In this document: piece by piece, positions 22,452-34,557 of the stretch | Layout of the letters: each line of letters opens with the position of its first letter | How positions within the stretch are numbered: the first letter of the stretch is position 1 | Source of the DNA: Zanthoxylum bungeanum | Lineage: Eukaryota; Streptophyta; Magnoliopsida; Sapindales; Rutaceae | Assembly: GCA_019454045.1 (NCBI GenBank) | Contig: SKCR01038878.1 | Span: forward strand, 124,001 to 188,000 | Reading direction: 5' to 3' | DNA: 64,000 bases | Notes under the pieces: generated by a model | What the model saw: only the letters and a program-made list of their open reading frames with translations | What the model was told of the DNA's origin: nothing | The model's database searches: none | Translations under genes and position numbers: made by a program

Positions 22452-25281
22452 TGTAACATCCCCCATTTGAAGATGCTACCGGCATGGAATAGACTGACCT
22501 ATCCCCCTAAGACTCTGACTTTCTGATTATGATCAACACCACTACTCCCATCTAAAAATACAAACTCATGCATATGGACCATTGCCCAACTCAACAACAT
22601 AAAATGCATATTAATATTTATAACTGTGAACTCAATAATACTTCTCTTTACAACTCTGTTCATGGACTCTTTTAGCACATACAATGACTTATACAATACT
22701 ATTGTCTGACATGCATCTTTATTTTGACAGTGACTGTGCTGAACCTCTGTACTCGACCTGATGGACTCAAACACCCTAGTGACTATCATTAGTATCCATC
22801 CTCTCGAGCTCGTCCTCCGAGTAAATCTGTAAAATAAAAACACTAGGAGTGTGGGGGTTAGATCGTTTGAACGACCTAGTGAGTGAACAATTAAAAACGA
22901 AAAATGAAATACTTTATAAAAAATCCATTTTTCTGAATTCGAAACCATCTCGAGAAAACTGATCTTTTCTGAATTTATTTTTATATCTGAAAACCAATCT
23001 TTTTCTGTGAAACTTTTATGTAAACTCTTTCATAAAACCATTCTGCTGAAAGTCTATCATAAAACTGATCTTTCAAAACTCTTTTGTAAAACTGCTGTAT
23101 CTGTAAATCATATATCTGAAAATTCTATGGAAAAAACCTGACGTATGGGGGCGTTACGTATCGCCGTCCCCCATACGCCTAACTAGTAGTCTTGGGGAGT
23201 TACGTATCGCTGTCCCCCAAGCCACTGAACTAGAGCCAAATTTGCAAATCCATTCCATTGGGGCTTTACGTATCGCCGTCTCCCAATGCATGCCACCATC
23301 ATGTCCCTGAATCTAGGGTCTATGGTGTTATGTCTCGCCATCCACCTAGCCTTGAAATCTAGGATCTAGGGGCGTTACTTCTCGCCGTCCCCCTAGTCAT
23401 GCTTTACATATGTATATGTTATATCCTTTAATTCCAACAACCGTCAATTTCATAAGTCACAACTGAGGTGTGTTTTCCCCCCCATGCCTAAAAAAATCAT
23501 AAAATCATTCTTTTATAGTCAAAACTTTCCAAAATTTTTTCATTAATAATGTAACAGAAATAAACTTAGCTAACGCCATATGCGCTTAAAAGTAAGTCTC
23601 ATTTAACAACAAATAAGTAATATCAATTTGAAAAGAAAGGTTCACTCACTGATTCGGAACTTGCTGGTGACGCTTGTGACGGTGGCAGAACCATATCTCT
23701 TGGTGATAATCTAGAATTAGCAAAATTTGTTAATACCAAGGTTGCACATTATATCCTTACTTAACAAAATTTATTCGCTATTCATGATGACTCATACTCG
23801 CTATGTTACTAATATTTTAGGGTGGTCTAACAATTTTTACTACGCTCGTTCAATGATCTCACAAGCTACTTCGCAAAACTCCATATTCTGCCCTCTTTCC
23901 AGAGAATTTCAGTGCACTAACACTGACTTTGAAAATTTAATACTCTTAACCGGGGTTGAATTTAAGGCTGAAATTTTAATAAAATACTCGCTTATGTGTC
24001 TATTTTATGTTGGATTTTACGGATCGTTCTTAGAACTCAAGTTATGGACTAAAGTTCAGGGGCTGTACAACTGGAAAAATTGGGCACAAAGGCAGAAGAT
24101 AGCCCGACTTCAAAAATTCGATCTGGTCTCATATTAAATCCAAAAATTCTACATTTTGGATATGTTACTACCTTATGTGTTTAGTTTTACTCAAAAATTT
24201 ACGCTTCATCAATTGGACATCACAAACTTGACTTACAAGTAAATCTTAACAGCATGTCTGGAAGCATCCTAACCCAACATTGTTACTTAACTTTCTTATT
24301 TCACCTTCTCATTTAATTCTTCCAATCCAATGACCCTCAACATAATTTTCAGTTTTATAAGCACTCTTCATAACCTATAAACATGCTTAATTTCCTAATT
24401 TAATAATATGCAATTTAATTTTCAACTTAAACCAAAATAAACTCATATAAAACATCATTCCAAGCATACTTCATCATTATTTTTCATTAAAGCAACAAAA
24501 ACACTCCCCCATAAGATCATAACAGTTTCGAACAGCCCTAATCTTGGGGAAAAATTGGACATTTACAAAAAGAAGCTTAATCCATGCTCATACTATCATG
24601 AATTACTTAAATATGTATGCTAGTAACACTACTGAAGCTAAAATGCAAAAAATAAATTTCTAGGGTTCTTCTAGTTCAAATTTAGGGGAAGAAGTTTCAT
24701 GCTATAAACACAAGATTAGAGCAAGGAAGAAGAAAAAGAAGCTTACTTGCATGAATAGAACTTGAAATCATCAATTTTCCTTCACTATTTGGCATGAGAA
24801 AAGAAGAAATTTTTGGGACCGATTTTGTGACTTCAAGGAGAGAAAGAAGATGATGAATAGTATTTTCTATATAAAATACATAGGCTGATTTTTTTGTTTG
24901 GCATGAGTAGCTAGGGTGGTGCCACCTCACCAATTTCTAGCTCATTCCCGAATTTTACTATAGCAGACACGGAAATTATGATTTTTGACCTGATTCTGAT
25001 TCGATTTTGGAAACATATCTAACTCAAATATTGTAGGTCTTGGTCGTATCTTTCCGATGATATAAAGTTCATAAAAATCAGAGACCGTATGAAGAAGTTA
25101 TGGCCCAAATACCAAGGACTGTTCGGAGTGGTACTGAAGATAAATTTCGTATCGGAACTACAAAGGATTTACCGAATGTCCGCAAAGTAATTTCACAAGC
25201 ACATACACGCCTGAACATAATTTATATTATATGTTACGCCATCTATAACATAATTTTTGTGGGAATTACCGGGGTGTTACA
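22452..25281 (+). mobile_element. Solo LTR of a Ty3/gypsy element (2.83 kb)
   Basis: Begins TGTAACATCCCCCAT and ends ACCGGGGTGTTACA, inverted termini of the TGTAACA...TGTTACA type common in chromovirus-like (Del/Tekay-type) LTRs. Flanking 5-mers are ACTCA (22447-22451) and GCTCA (25282-25286), one mismatch. The flanking J-family LTR sequence is continuous across it. No primer site, polypurine tract or pol gene lies inside, so it is a solo LTR rather than a full element. Frames at 22499-22948 and 23727-24137 show no domain. Strand is assigned arbitrarily. Confidence 0.7.
23142..23396. repeat. Row of five hairpins with a common loop, in the solo LTR
   Basis: Hairpin stems: CGTATGGGGG/CCCCCATACG (23142-23177, perfect 10 bp), CTTGGGG/CCCCAAG (23191-23221), CATTGGG/CCCAATG (23256-23288), a degraded one at about 23320-23348, and CTAGGGG/CCCCTAG (23366-23396). 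The loops share GTTACGTATCGCCGT or close forms. Stems differ in sequence yet still pair. Confidence 0.88.
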
Positions 25282-25286
25282 GCTCA

Positions 25287-25432
25287 GGATTGAGATTAAC
25301 ATATATATGATCATTATTTAGATAGATTAATTTATTTTTCTAACAAATCTTCTCAAGAAATTCATATCTATTAGGATTTAGTCCTGTATAATCACATGAT
25401 ACAATCCACCTCTATTTACATGTCATTACATG
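25287..25432 (-). repeat. LTR fragment of the J family, right of the solo LTR
   Basis: Continues the 22300-22451 fragment and resembles 21625-21780 (GGATTGAGATTAAC, ATATGATCAT, CATGTCATTACATG). It ends where a different LTR starts at 25433. Confidence 0.5.
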
Positions 25433-26775
25433 TGTTGGGATATATGCCATAGAGCATCATGTACCATGTAAATGGGTTATTATTGTAATAATCAACGATG
25501 CAGTATTCATTTGTCATTTGTTAGAATTATTCACATATGTAAATTATATGTGATACCCATGATTCCTTATGTAGTTACAGACTTAGTGTATAAGTGTCAT
25601 ACATAAAAGGGTTTAAGTCTGAAATCAGTAATATAAAATAGTCAGTAGAGAGCAAACAAAGATGAATACTTTATTTGTGGTTTATCTACAGCTACAATCT
25701 ATTTAAATAAATATTTGATGACCTTAATACGATATTGTTCATGTGGCGACATGGGAATGAAGACACCTTATATGATGTGATCATATAAGATTAGACCTAG
25801 AAAAAAATGAATTTCTTTTAATATCCGTTAGATAAAGAAATTCGTATTAGTCTACTAGATGATCATATATGGGTTGATCTAAATTCTTCGGGTACTACAA
25901 ACTCCTACATGATAGACTATGTCTTTTGATTTACGTGGGTGAGATCGGTGTAGAATTCATGGTCAATAACTTCGTACCTTGGAAGCATGGTTTGATATAT
26001 AGTTGGGAATGTCTTATATAGATATAGAGTCCACTCCTTACGAGAAGTAGATGAGTATTTTCCTTAAAGATTGATTCGATATTTGAACAATTAGAACGTT
26101 CAATTATTTCTATTACAAATAGAAAGATAAAATTCATAATAGTTATGGATAAATCGTTCATTATAGAACAATAATATTTAAGGTAAAAGAAATAATTAGA
26201 GAGGTATAACATATATTATGACTCGACTCTAATTATAAGATACTCGTGAAGGGTTAACCTATATGAAATAATTATATCGATAGACGTCGACGTATCTCGG
26301 TTTAAATTAAAAAATATGTAGTTGACGAGAGTGTAACTTTAGCTTTTTAGTTGAATAATATAAAGTTAATACTTTAGAATATTTGATTAAAGAGTTTTAA
26401 TCAATATCCTATTATTATTGAAGCTTAGAACTATGAGTCCATTTGGTGCATGTGCTATTTGTCATGTCATGCAATTATCCTAATCTGATGTGCAATTTTT
26501 GGGACTGCATGTGGTGTTTTTAGGACTGTATTTCACTATTATGATGGTGTAGAATCTGTTCAAAATCACTATGGCACTATGGCACTGTTAGGCTGTTCAG
26601 GGTTGCTGATTTTGGTGATTACAGAAATTGCACAATGTCGTTTTCTTCTCTGCAATTTTAGTAGTGAATCTGAAGGGAGCATAAATTTTTTTCCATATTC
26701 GATCTTGAGGGCCAAGTGCATTTCTGCTGAGCGAGGTGATTTCCTGTGAAGTGTTTGTGTGGAAATCTAAATAAT
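25433..26775 (+). repeat. 5' LTR of a plus-strand copia element (K)
   Basis: Starts TGTTGGGATATATGCC, a common copia LTR start, and is followed at 26776 by TGGTATCATAGAA, an imperfect match to the copia tRNA-Met primer site TGGTATCAGAGC. That makes it a 5' LTR of about 1.34 kb. The exact 3' end is uncertain because the terminal CA is not clear. No gag or pol follows, so K is truncated. Confidence 0.5.
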
Positions 26776-27360
26776 TGGTATCATAGAATATTGAAAGGTA
26801 TTCCAAATTCTTAATCTTTTTTAATTATATGATATTTTTTTATGTATTTTATGAATGAAATAAAATGTCAAGATGAGTGGGCAACTGATTAAATATTATT
26901 TCTGTGATAAATCTAATCATGTGATGAATGAACATAAAATTTTCAGGATATTAGTTTTTAATTTTTAGGAAATGTAAGGCTATAAGGCCATTTGCAAATG
27001 TTGCAAATAATTTTAATTTTTCACATAATTAAAATTATGTAATTTTTAGAGTTTATTGTTTTAGATCCCAAAAGAGTGGTAATTGAGCAAGTTTGGTAGA
27101 GATGTGGCTCGCGGTTATGGGAGCTATGATAAGTATAGGCGTGATAAGTTCAACGACATCGTGTTGGGGTAATGACCACACAAAAGCATGTCTTACGAAC
27201 CAAACTGCTAATGTGGTCTGTAGTGTGCACACGACTACATAAAGCCTAATAATCATATATTGTAGTTACTAATCAAATGAGTAAATTGCGCAAGCTATTC
27301 CATAAAGCCAAGAGTTGAAGATCAAGGAATGCCATGGTAATTTTATTTTAAGTTGTATAT
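26776..27360. other. Remnant leader of K and unassigned sequence
   Basis: After the imperfect primer site there are about 270 bases of AT-rich sequence, then a region (27060-27360) of mixed composition with no supported frame. The minus-strand frame 27053-27256 has no recognised domain. Confidence 0.35.
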
Positions 27361-27779
27361 GTTGGGGTGGATGTGGGACCCCTAGGGTCGGATCGATGTC
27401 CTGTACAATGGAAGTGGGTCTAACCAATGGATATTAAGCATGGGTGTATTTTTAAATTATTTTAATGAAAACTATATTCCGTAAAGAGTCCGTAGGGAAA
27501 AACGGGAACCAAATCAGAGTCTGAAAACTCCGGAATGAAGAAAAGTGAAGTTTCAGAACTAATGACCATCACCTCTCGGCGCATCGCGATTCGCAGGCTT
27601 AGGAATTGCAATGCCCAATCTGTGAGAGCCGGCATCATGCCGCGCAAAGGTATCGCGACTCTTAATCTGCGAGAGCTCAGCGTCGCGCCGCGCAAGAGTT
27701 AGCATCGTGATGTTGGGTTAGTGTCGCGACGCGGCCCTGTGTAAATATTGGTAGAGAGCATTTTAACCTTCAAATCAAT
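27361..27779 (+). repeat. GC-rich LTR-like fragment
   Basis: Contains repeated GTCGCGACGCG-like words and a GACGCGGCCCTGTGTAAATATTGG promoter-like stretch near 27727, resembling the GACGCGGGCCTG...TATAAATTG stretch of the element E LTR (about 16598-16627). It is probably a piece of a related gypsy LTR; boundaries are unclear. Confidence 0.35.
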
Positions 27780-29929
27780 TCTAAACACTTCTAATTTTCT
27801 CTAAACACTTCTATACACTTAAAATCCAATTTTAACATCAAAACCAACATCAACACATGTTATACAACAAACATACATGTATTCTAAATACATATATGTA
27901 TTTCTTTGAATCAAAACACAAATCAAAATAGAATCTCACAATGAAATGACTCATGAACAAATCTAGGTCACTCAAAGGTGGTCAAGTGATTATAGAATGG
28001 TAGCCATAGCTCCAAGCTATAATCTAGAGTTCCAAACTATAATTTAATGTTCATGTCCAACATGAACATATTTGACCCAATTACATGCATATTGTGTTTA
28101 TGCTTCCAAAGCATCCATACACAATTCATTAGCATAATTTCAACTTCAAGCTATGTTATTACATATCCAATACATAATACATCAAAATATACTTCATTAT
28201 TGAAAACAACTCACTAATGAAAACATAGCTTTAGATAAGATCAAACTCACATAGTAAGCTTGATTCCAAGATCTAATCTTCTTCTCCTTGTTGAAAAAAT
28301 GTGAAAAACTTCCAACGTTAGCAAGTTTGACTCCAAGTTCCAATCTTGACTCCAATGCTAGCAAGCTTCATTCCAAGATCCAATCTTGACTCCAATATTT
28401 GTAATTCTTGCTTGTTTTAGCTTTCACAAGCTTAACTTTCTTAAGCTCAAACTTAATTAAAACCTTGCTCAAGCTTGCATTTTATAGCAAAACTTATGCA
28501 ATTTTTAATTAATAAAAGTTCTAATCAACTTTTAGGTGAGCTTAATCCAATTTATCTAAATATGTTTAATTATGTGTGACTAATCATCTTTGTCTACCAC
28601 TTTGATTGAATCCAATTAAATCAAGACAAAGATTAGAAAATGGATTAGTTCATTGTCTACTACTTTGATTTAATCCAATTAAATCAAGCCAAAAACATTT
28701 ATAATTACATATTTTGTAATTACCAAAATATCCTCCATTAGTAGAGATATTTATGAAATTACAATAAAGCCCTTATGTGATTTTGGATTAATCCAATTGG
28801 GTCAAAGTAAATAATTAATGTTATCCAATAACACTTAATTATTTTAGTTGATAATTATAATATCAAATATTATTTATTATTAAAAATTATCGGCTACCAA
28901 AGTGCTCAATGAGTACACTTGATATTGTGAGACTCTCTAAGTCCAGACACGTTCGTCATATAATCCTAGCATATATGTACACAATTCAGCCACCTACGAA
29001 TTTTTGAAGATACGAATGGACTTTATGAACTATACAAGTCCAGGTCATCACATATATTTAATAATCCCTCTGTCGTAGACTATCCGAGTTGTGCTTAGGA
29101 AACATAGATTACACTGTCAAGTTTTCGAGGCGCATAGCTCATGTCGTCATGTCCATAATTCTTTACAACTAATCAGAAACCATTTTTGATATATGCGATC
29201 CACCTTTGGTCATTGGCTTTGGCACCAAAGTATTAAAAATCGTGACTTACTCACATGGATACCTAAACCTCTTATGGTATATATACGGGCCGACCAATTA
29301 TATCTTGATATGTATTTTATTAACTAGTACATCGATCCACACCTTACAAACATCTAGCGGCTAGACTATGAAAAGTGTCTGACATACATGGCATCAAAAT
29401 GTGGAGGATTACACACAAAATCAATGTTATCCTATAGTCAAAGGATAACAAATGCTACTCGAATCGAGGAGATTCCTATTGACGGTGGTGTGTACTTCCA
29501 ACTATTAGGAATCACCTGTGAGTCATTCAGTATTCGCTCCAACGAATAAATAGATGTCTATACGAGCTTCACATGCTCATGGTTCATCGAATTAAACCAT
29601 TGGAACTCCAATTTCCAATATACGATATATGCTAGTCTTATAATGTATAGGAATTCGACCGTATTCCAAAATCAACGACTATGAATACTTACTTAAAGAA
29701 TAGTTATAATAGTAATACTATCCTAATATCCACCTAGTGTCTAATATTACTACTTGACTATTCTAAGGTCGATTTCATTCTTAGTATATTTATATATCAA
29801 TCTAATATGCATAATGACATTACCATTAATAAGGTTTGAAATGAAAAAAATAATTTTTGTATTAATAAAAAATAAAATATAATGTACAATACTTTTTTTG
29901 GATTGGCTCTCCAAGCACCAACTCCAACA
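27780..29929 (-). repeat. 3' LTR region of a minus-strand copia element (G)
   Basis: On the minus strand an LTR starts TGTTGGAGTTGGTGCTTGG at 29929, just after the purine tract CTAGTGGGAGTTTG. Its distal end is not resolved, so 27780 is a limit, not a boundary. Inside are repeats of TTCCAAGATCTAATCTT-like words (28260-28400) and a 34-bp direct repeat at 28591 and 28654. No coding frame. Confidence 0.45.
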
Positions 29930-29941
29930 AACTCCCACTAG

Positions 29942-30894
29942 TTTAGTGCCAATCCGTATGGTACCGTAGTCTCATCTCCTTCACATGTCTATCAAATAAC
30001 TTAGGAGGTATGGCCTTAGTAAGCGGTTCTGCTATGTTGTCTTGTCCTTGGACCTTTAAGACCACTATGTATTTTCGATCGACAATTTCTCTAATCACGA
30101 TATATTTAATTTCCATGTGTTTAGACTTGGAATGCGCTCTCAGCTCCTAGCCTATGCAATGGCTCCACTATTATCACAGTACAATGGGATCAAATCCGCA
30201 ATACTAGGCACAATATCAAGTTCTGTGATAAAATTTCTAATCCAAATACCTTCTTTAGCAGCTTCTGAAGCCGCTATAAATTCATCCTCCGTGGTGGAAT
30301 CAGCTGTTGAACCTTGCTTTGAACATCGCCAACTAATTACACTGCTATTAAGAGTAAATATGTATCCAGATGTAGACTTTCTATCATCTGGATCCCCTTG
30401 GAAGTCGGAGTCTGTATAACCTTTAACTTGTACTCATCTTTTCCATATATGAGAAACTTATCCTTAGTACTCTTAAGATATTTCAGGATATGTTTCACGA
30501 CTGTCCAATGATTATTACCCGGATCGGATTGATATCGGCTAGTCACCTGACGCCGAAACTAATGTCAGGTCTTGTACATAGTATAACATACAATATGCTT
30601 CTGATACAAGAAGCATATGAAAATTTAGACATTCTAACTCTTTCTTCCTCAGTACGAGGTGCCATTTTCTTAGAAAGATGTATGCCGCATCTGAAAGGTA
30701 CATTTACTGCCTTGCGGTCGGTAAAACCGCACCTTTCTAACACTTTATCTATGTACGTGGATTGCGAAAACCCTATAAGCTTCCTAACTCTATCCCGGTA
30801 GAGCCTTATACCCAATATATAAGAAGCTTCACCCATGTCTTTCATGGAGAAGTGTAATCAAAGGTAGGCTTTCACACTTTGCATCAATCCTACA
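29942..30894 (-). pseudogene. pol: Copia RT C-terminus and RNase H remnant (element G)
   Basis: Minus strand: MKDMGEASYILGIRLYRDR (30845 downward), SQSTYIDKVLERCGF, CTRPDISF and RYQSDPG are the RT C-terminal motifs of Ty1/copia. RNase H follows in pieces to about 29945 (a QGQDNIAEPLTKAI motif is readable). Frames 30543-30845 and 30337-30546 are the longest open parts. The gene is cut at 30894, where the 5' LTR of F begins, so F inserted into this RT. Confidence 0.75.
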
Positions 30895-31568
30895 TGATGA
30901 GTGGTAATTATATCACTATTTCCCACTCATTTAACCTAATTTTGATATTTTCTTGAGTTTTGTGAATATTTTGATGTGTTTTGTGTTATTTTGTAGATAA
31001 ATAAAGTTTCAGGACATTTTGGAGGTGATTTGGGGCCAAAATAGTGAAAAACGGACAAAATGGCATTTTCGTCATTTCACACGTCGTGACGAGCAAGCCT
31101 TGCGAGTCCCGACGCCTAACAAGCACCGAGACTTGCTAACGTGTACCGGGTCCACAAGTCAAAATCTGAGAAGTTTGACTTTGCTAACATGCGCCGTGCC
31201 ACGTGTCACCATCACAGCCGATTTGCTAACGTGCGCCGTGCCACGTGTCATTATCCTACGGTGCCGACAGTCGCCATCGCCATGTGCTGCCACGTGTCAC
31301 TCCACGTCATCGTCCACATCACCAGTTGACCAAGTCAAAGTGCTACTCATCATTAGCCAATCACATCATGCCACGTGTCACCATTTTATGGTGCCGACAG
31401 TCACTTTCACCACATGTCGCCACGTCAGCGCCACGTCTTCGCCCCGTCAGCTCAATCATTCAGCTCCCAGCCGCCTTGCCATGTGTCACCTTATCAACTT
31501 ATCCATAATCCCACGTGTCGAGCTCTTAGCACTCCTCGTCGACAATCATGCGCGTCACGAAGCGTAGT
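30895..31568 (+). repeat. Partial 5' LTR of element F
   Basis: Starts TGATGAGTGGTAATTATATC and matches the 3' LTR of F (55269-55920) until about 31566, where it jumps to sequence normally found before the 3' LTR. Exact CACGTGTC (G-box/ABRE core) sites are at 31200, 31242, 31291, 31372 and 31512, several within the larger unit CGCCGTGCCACGTGTCA. The 182-codon frame at 31019-31567 lies wholly in the LTR and is not considered a gene. Confidence 0.75.
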
Positions 31569-31717
31569 GACACCTAGGGGTTTAAAGGCTTGTTGCATAT
31601 GCTAAATACAACCGTGATCCCTACGAAAGTGGCTTAGTTAAATTTTATTTTAAAGATGTGTAATGTTATTTTACTCTATGTTTTGCTCGAGGACTAGCAA
31701 ATGTTAGGTTTGGGGTG
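31569..31717 (+). other. Misplaced 3'-end internal segment of F
   Basis: GACACCTAGGGGTTTAAAGG through the GCTCGAGGACTAGC and GGTTTGGGGTG polypurine stretch corresponds to 55119-55268, that is, the sequence just before a 3' LTR. Here it follows a 5' LTR fragment directly, so most of an internal region has been deleted. Confidence 0.7.
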
Positions 31718-31801
31718 TAATGAGTGGTAATTATATAACTATTCCCCACTCATTTAACCTAATATTTTGTATAGTTTTCTTGAGTTTTGTGAATATTTTG
31801 A
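31718..31801 (+). repeat. Short LTR start fragment in F
   Basis: TAATGAGTGGTAATTATATA... to GAATATTTTGA repeats the first 84 bases of the LTR, then jumps into protease sequence. With the two pieces before it, this shows LTR - 3' end - LTR order, as expected from unequal recombination or deletion among tandem copies. Confidence 0.65.
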
Positions 31802-32150
31802 GAACATAACTTTGGTAAGGCTTTATGTGATTTAGGTGCAAGTGTTTAACTTGATGCCTTTTTTCTATTTTCAGAAAACTGCAGATTGGAGAACAATGCC
31901 CAGTTCAGTCTCTCTACAACTTGCTGATAGAACTCTTGTATTTCCAAGAGGCGTGGTTGAGGATGTGCTGGTCAAGGTTGACAAATTCATTTTCCCTCAG
32001 CAGATTTTATGTTTTTGATATTAGGAAGACACAGACGTGCCATTCATCATCGAGAGACCATTTTTGGCTACAGGTCGAACCATTATTGATATACAAAAAG
32101 AGAATTAAACCATGAGGGTAAACAGGGCCAGGAAGAACATTCAATATTTT
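31802..32150 (+). pseudogene. pol: Athila-type aspartic protease remnant (element F)
   Basis: KALCDLGAS near 31828-31855 is the D-L-G active-site form typical of this lineage. A 1-base insertion follows, then NLMP, SVSLQLADRTLVFPRG and GVVEDVLVKVDKFIFP (open frame 31836-32018), then a frameshift and EDTDVPFIIERPF and ATGRTIID. Order and spacing match the family protease. It is inactivated by at least two frameshifts. Confidence 0.75.
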
Positions 32151-32289
32151 CAGGCCTGAATTTCCCAGATGATGAAAAGAGGAGGAATGTTCAGACCTTG
32201 ATGTGAACACAGTTTACATTCGAACATCCAATGCAATGCAAGTTCTCCTGACAAAACTTAAAACATGTCCAATTGCCCCTGTGGAGCCT

Positions 32290-32545
32290 GAAGATAAAGC
32301 CGTCCTTTTGCACTGAAAAGGCCAATTCTTGCACTACAAGCAACAAAGAGAAAAAAGTTCCACCAGCTCAACGAATTGGAGGAATGTCACAATTAGCCTT
32401 TTGAGGATGCCAAATTGTATAAAGAAAAGGCAAGGAAAAGACATGATTGAAAGTTATCTCATACAACTGGAACCAGGGCAGAATGTACTTTTAAACCATC
32501 CAAAGTTAATTCTTCCCAAATGGAAGCCAAAATCACGGTGGTCAG
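32290..32545 (+). pseudogene. pol: Integrase C-terminal fragment, left half (element F)
   Basis: The frame 32329-32586 includes EPGQNVLLNHPKLILPKWKPKSRWS, matching the PGQKVLL...KSRWSGPF C-terminal block of gypsy integrases. The block is broken exactly after S by element B, and the next bases of the motif (Gly-Pro-Phe) appear at 52201, after the duplicated GTCAG. The frame beyond 32545 is copia LTR and not part of the gene. Confidence 0.75.
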
Positions 32546-34557
32546 TGTTGGTTTTCTATAAGGTCCCAAGATCAAACAAGACATGAAATTATGTGTGAAC
32601 ACATCAACGAGGTAGCGGAATACTCACATTGATCGGTAGAGTCGATTTGGAGACGATTCAAGCCCAAAAACGCACTGCTTTGTAAGCTCACTGCAGCAGT
32701 CCACTGCCCTGCAAACAGAAAATTGGGTGAAGAAACGAGCTCCAATCTTCGTCGGATGGATCCCGTCTCATGGGGGAACCTCCCTACCACCTTCGCAAGA
32801 CTCGTAGTGTGCTAGCACTTGCGGTTTTCACCATGAAAACCCAACTCTTGCTTCCCTAAACTCACGCCCAAACTGGTTCAAAACCAGTGAAGAAATGGCC
32901 ACCATTACCGTGAGAGGAGAGAGAAATTTTTGAGAGAAAAATGTGTTATGTTAATTAAAATGATTTACCAAAATCAATTTATATTTATGCCATAATTTAT
33001 TAAATTAATAATAAATTTATGACACAACACATGCAATAGCTTAGAGTGTCAAACACTCAATTTCCATGCAATAACATTGAGTGCATTGTACACTATCTAC
33101 ATGCAAAGCATTAGAATGACATGTGTCATGTGGGCCCCACACGTTTCCAAATGAAAGTGGGCCCACGTGCACTCACGCGTTCGGGTTCGATATTTCCGAA
33201 ATACCGAGCTTACGTCGCGACGTTAATTCAATCGAATTTAAATAAATAATTGCGCCTGGCGAAATTATTATTTACGTCGCTAACGAATTAATTCTAAATT
33301 AACTCGTTTGCCCGAATTAAAATCTAATTTTAATTCCGCGTCGAAATCTAATTTCGTTTAATATATCGAATATATTAATTCATCGATTAATTCCAAATTA
33401 ATCGTTATCTCTCTCTAGACGATATTTTATCCCGGATAAAATATCTCCGTAATTAATCCTAGATTAATTTTCTCTCTCTTCTATTATAATCCCAGATTAT
33501 TCAAGAGTGCGAGTTGTGCGTCATCGGTGGATTATCGGGAAGCGACCCATGAGATCCCCGGATAATCTGGCAGTAAATACGGTCGTCGGAGTATCCGAAT
33601 CACGTACGTACCAAGTACTACGTTCTACCGATTTACGAGACAAGGTCGACTCCTAGCAAAGCACCAAGTCTTCCCGGTTCTCCGGACATATTCATCAAAG
33701 AATATCTAGATCTGTATCAAGCGTAGTATACAATTGTATTGTGCATATTGGCCCAGTATCGGATAATCACGTGCTAGGGCTGGGGCTGGATAAGTGTCTG
33801 CCCCGTCCGAAACACATATCGGATGTCTGGTAACTAGTCTCTATAATCGGATATTCATGACCTGGTCATAATATCACGATTGGATGCGCATCACTTTAAG
33901 AGCACTAATACCGTATCCTGCGTGACATCATCTCCATATGACTGGAGTGACACTTCCGTCTCGACATCACATCCAATACACTACGATTCCTGATAAACCC
34001 AGAAGAGGTGAACACAGAACCAGTTAAGATCCCCCACCACCAAAACCAAAGTTTACCGATTGTCGTAAGTATTAGCGATGTAAGTCTCAGGTTAAGACTA
34101 TACACACCTACCTTGATTTCGGCCTCCCATAGACACCTAGTCATAATACCAATGGGATTCCGAAGGGTCTATCCAGAGCGAAGCTGTTTCCCGTACCATC
34201 GGTGAAACACGACCTCCTATCGCACTTGCACAAGTATCCAATACTTATATATATGAGAACTATGCCGTTGTGCCCTCACAACGCGCACAAGTGCAATACT
34301 AGCCTATTCCGCATTATCGATGTCCAGTCTCGATAATACTACGGCTAGGGATATTTAATGATTAATCCTTCGTGGACTGATACTGTCTCATATCATCTCA
34401 ATCCAGGAACTAATCATAGGGACCTCTCTTCATTTATATATCTAAGGTGATCTAATCACAAATGACGAGAGTGCAATTTCCTTGTTACATAGTTAATTTG
34501 CTACAACAACACAATGATCTGTGCAAATAGTGACGCTATGGGTCATTTTGTCCAACA
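32546..34557 (-). repeat. 3' LTR of copia element B
   Basis: A 2012-bp LTR. Minus-strand start TGTTGGACAAAATGACCC at 34557, end ...AAAACCAACA at 32546. It closely matches 40418-42017 plus 51787-52197 and is related to the LTR of C. The palindrome ladder lies at 33187-33500. Confidence 0.9.
33187..33500. repeat. Palindrome ladder in the 3' LTR of B
   Basis: The same series as at 4519-4831 in reverse orientation, including TCGATATTT/AAATACCGA, ATTTTATC/GATAAAAT with centre CCG, and ATAATC/GATTAT with centre CCA. Read in element sense the centres are again Y-N-G. Confidence 0.8.

Noticed and set aside
22499..22948. 149-codon minus-strand frame
   Set aside because: Inside the solo LTR, no motif, ends at an LTR landmark.
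23142..23396. Possible CRISPR-like array
   Set aside because: Repeats are hairpins with variable stems and irregular spacing in a plant LTR; no cas genes and the wrong kind of genome.
23727..24137. 136-codon plus-strand frame
   Set aside because: Inside the solo LTR, no recognised domain; composition like the surrounding non-coding DNA.
30117..30801. Plus-strand frames of 100 and 103 codons
   Set aside because: Antisense shadows of the minus-strand copia RT and RNase H of element G.
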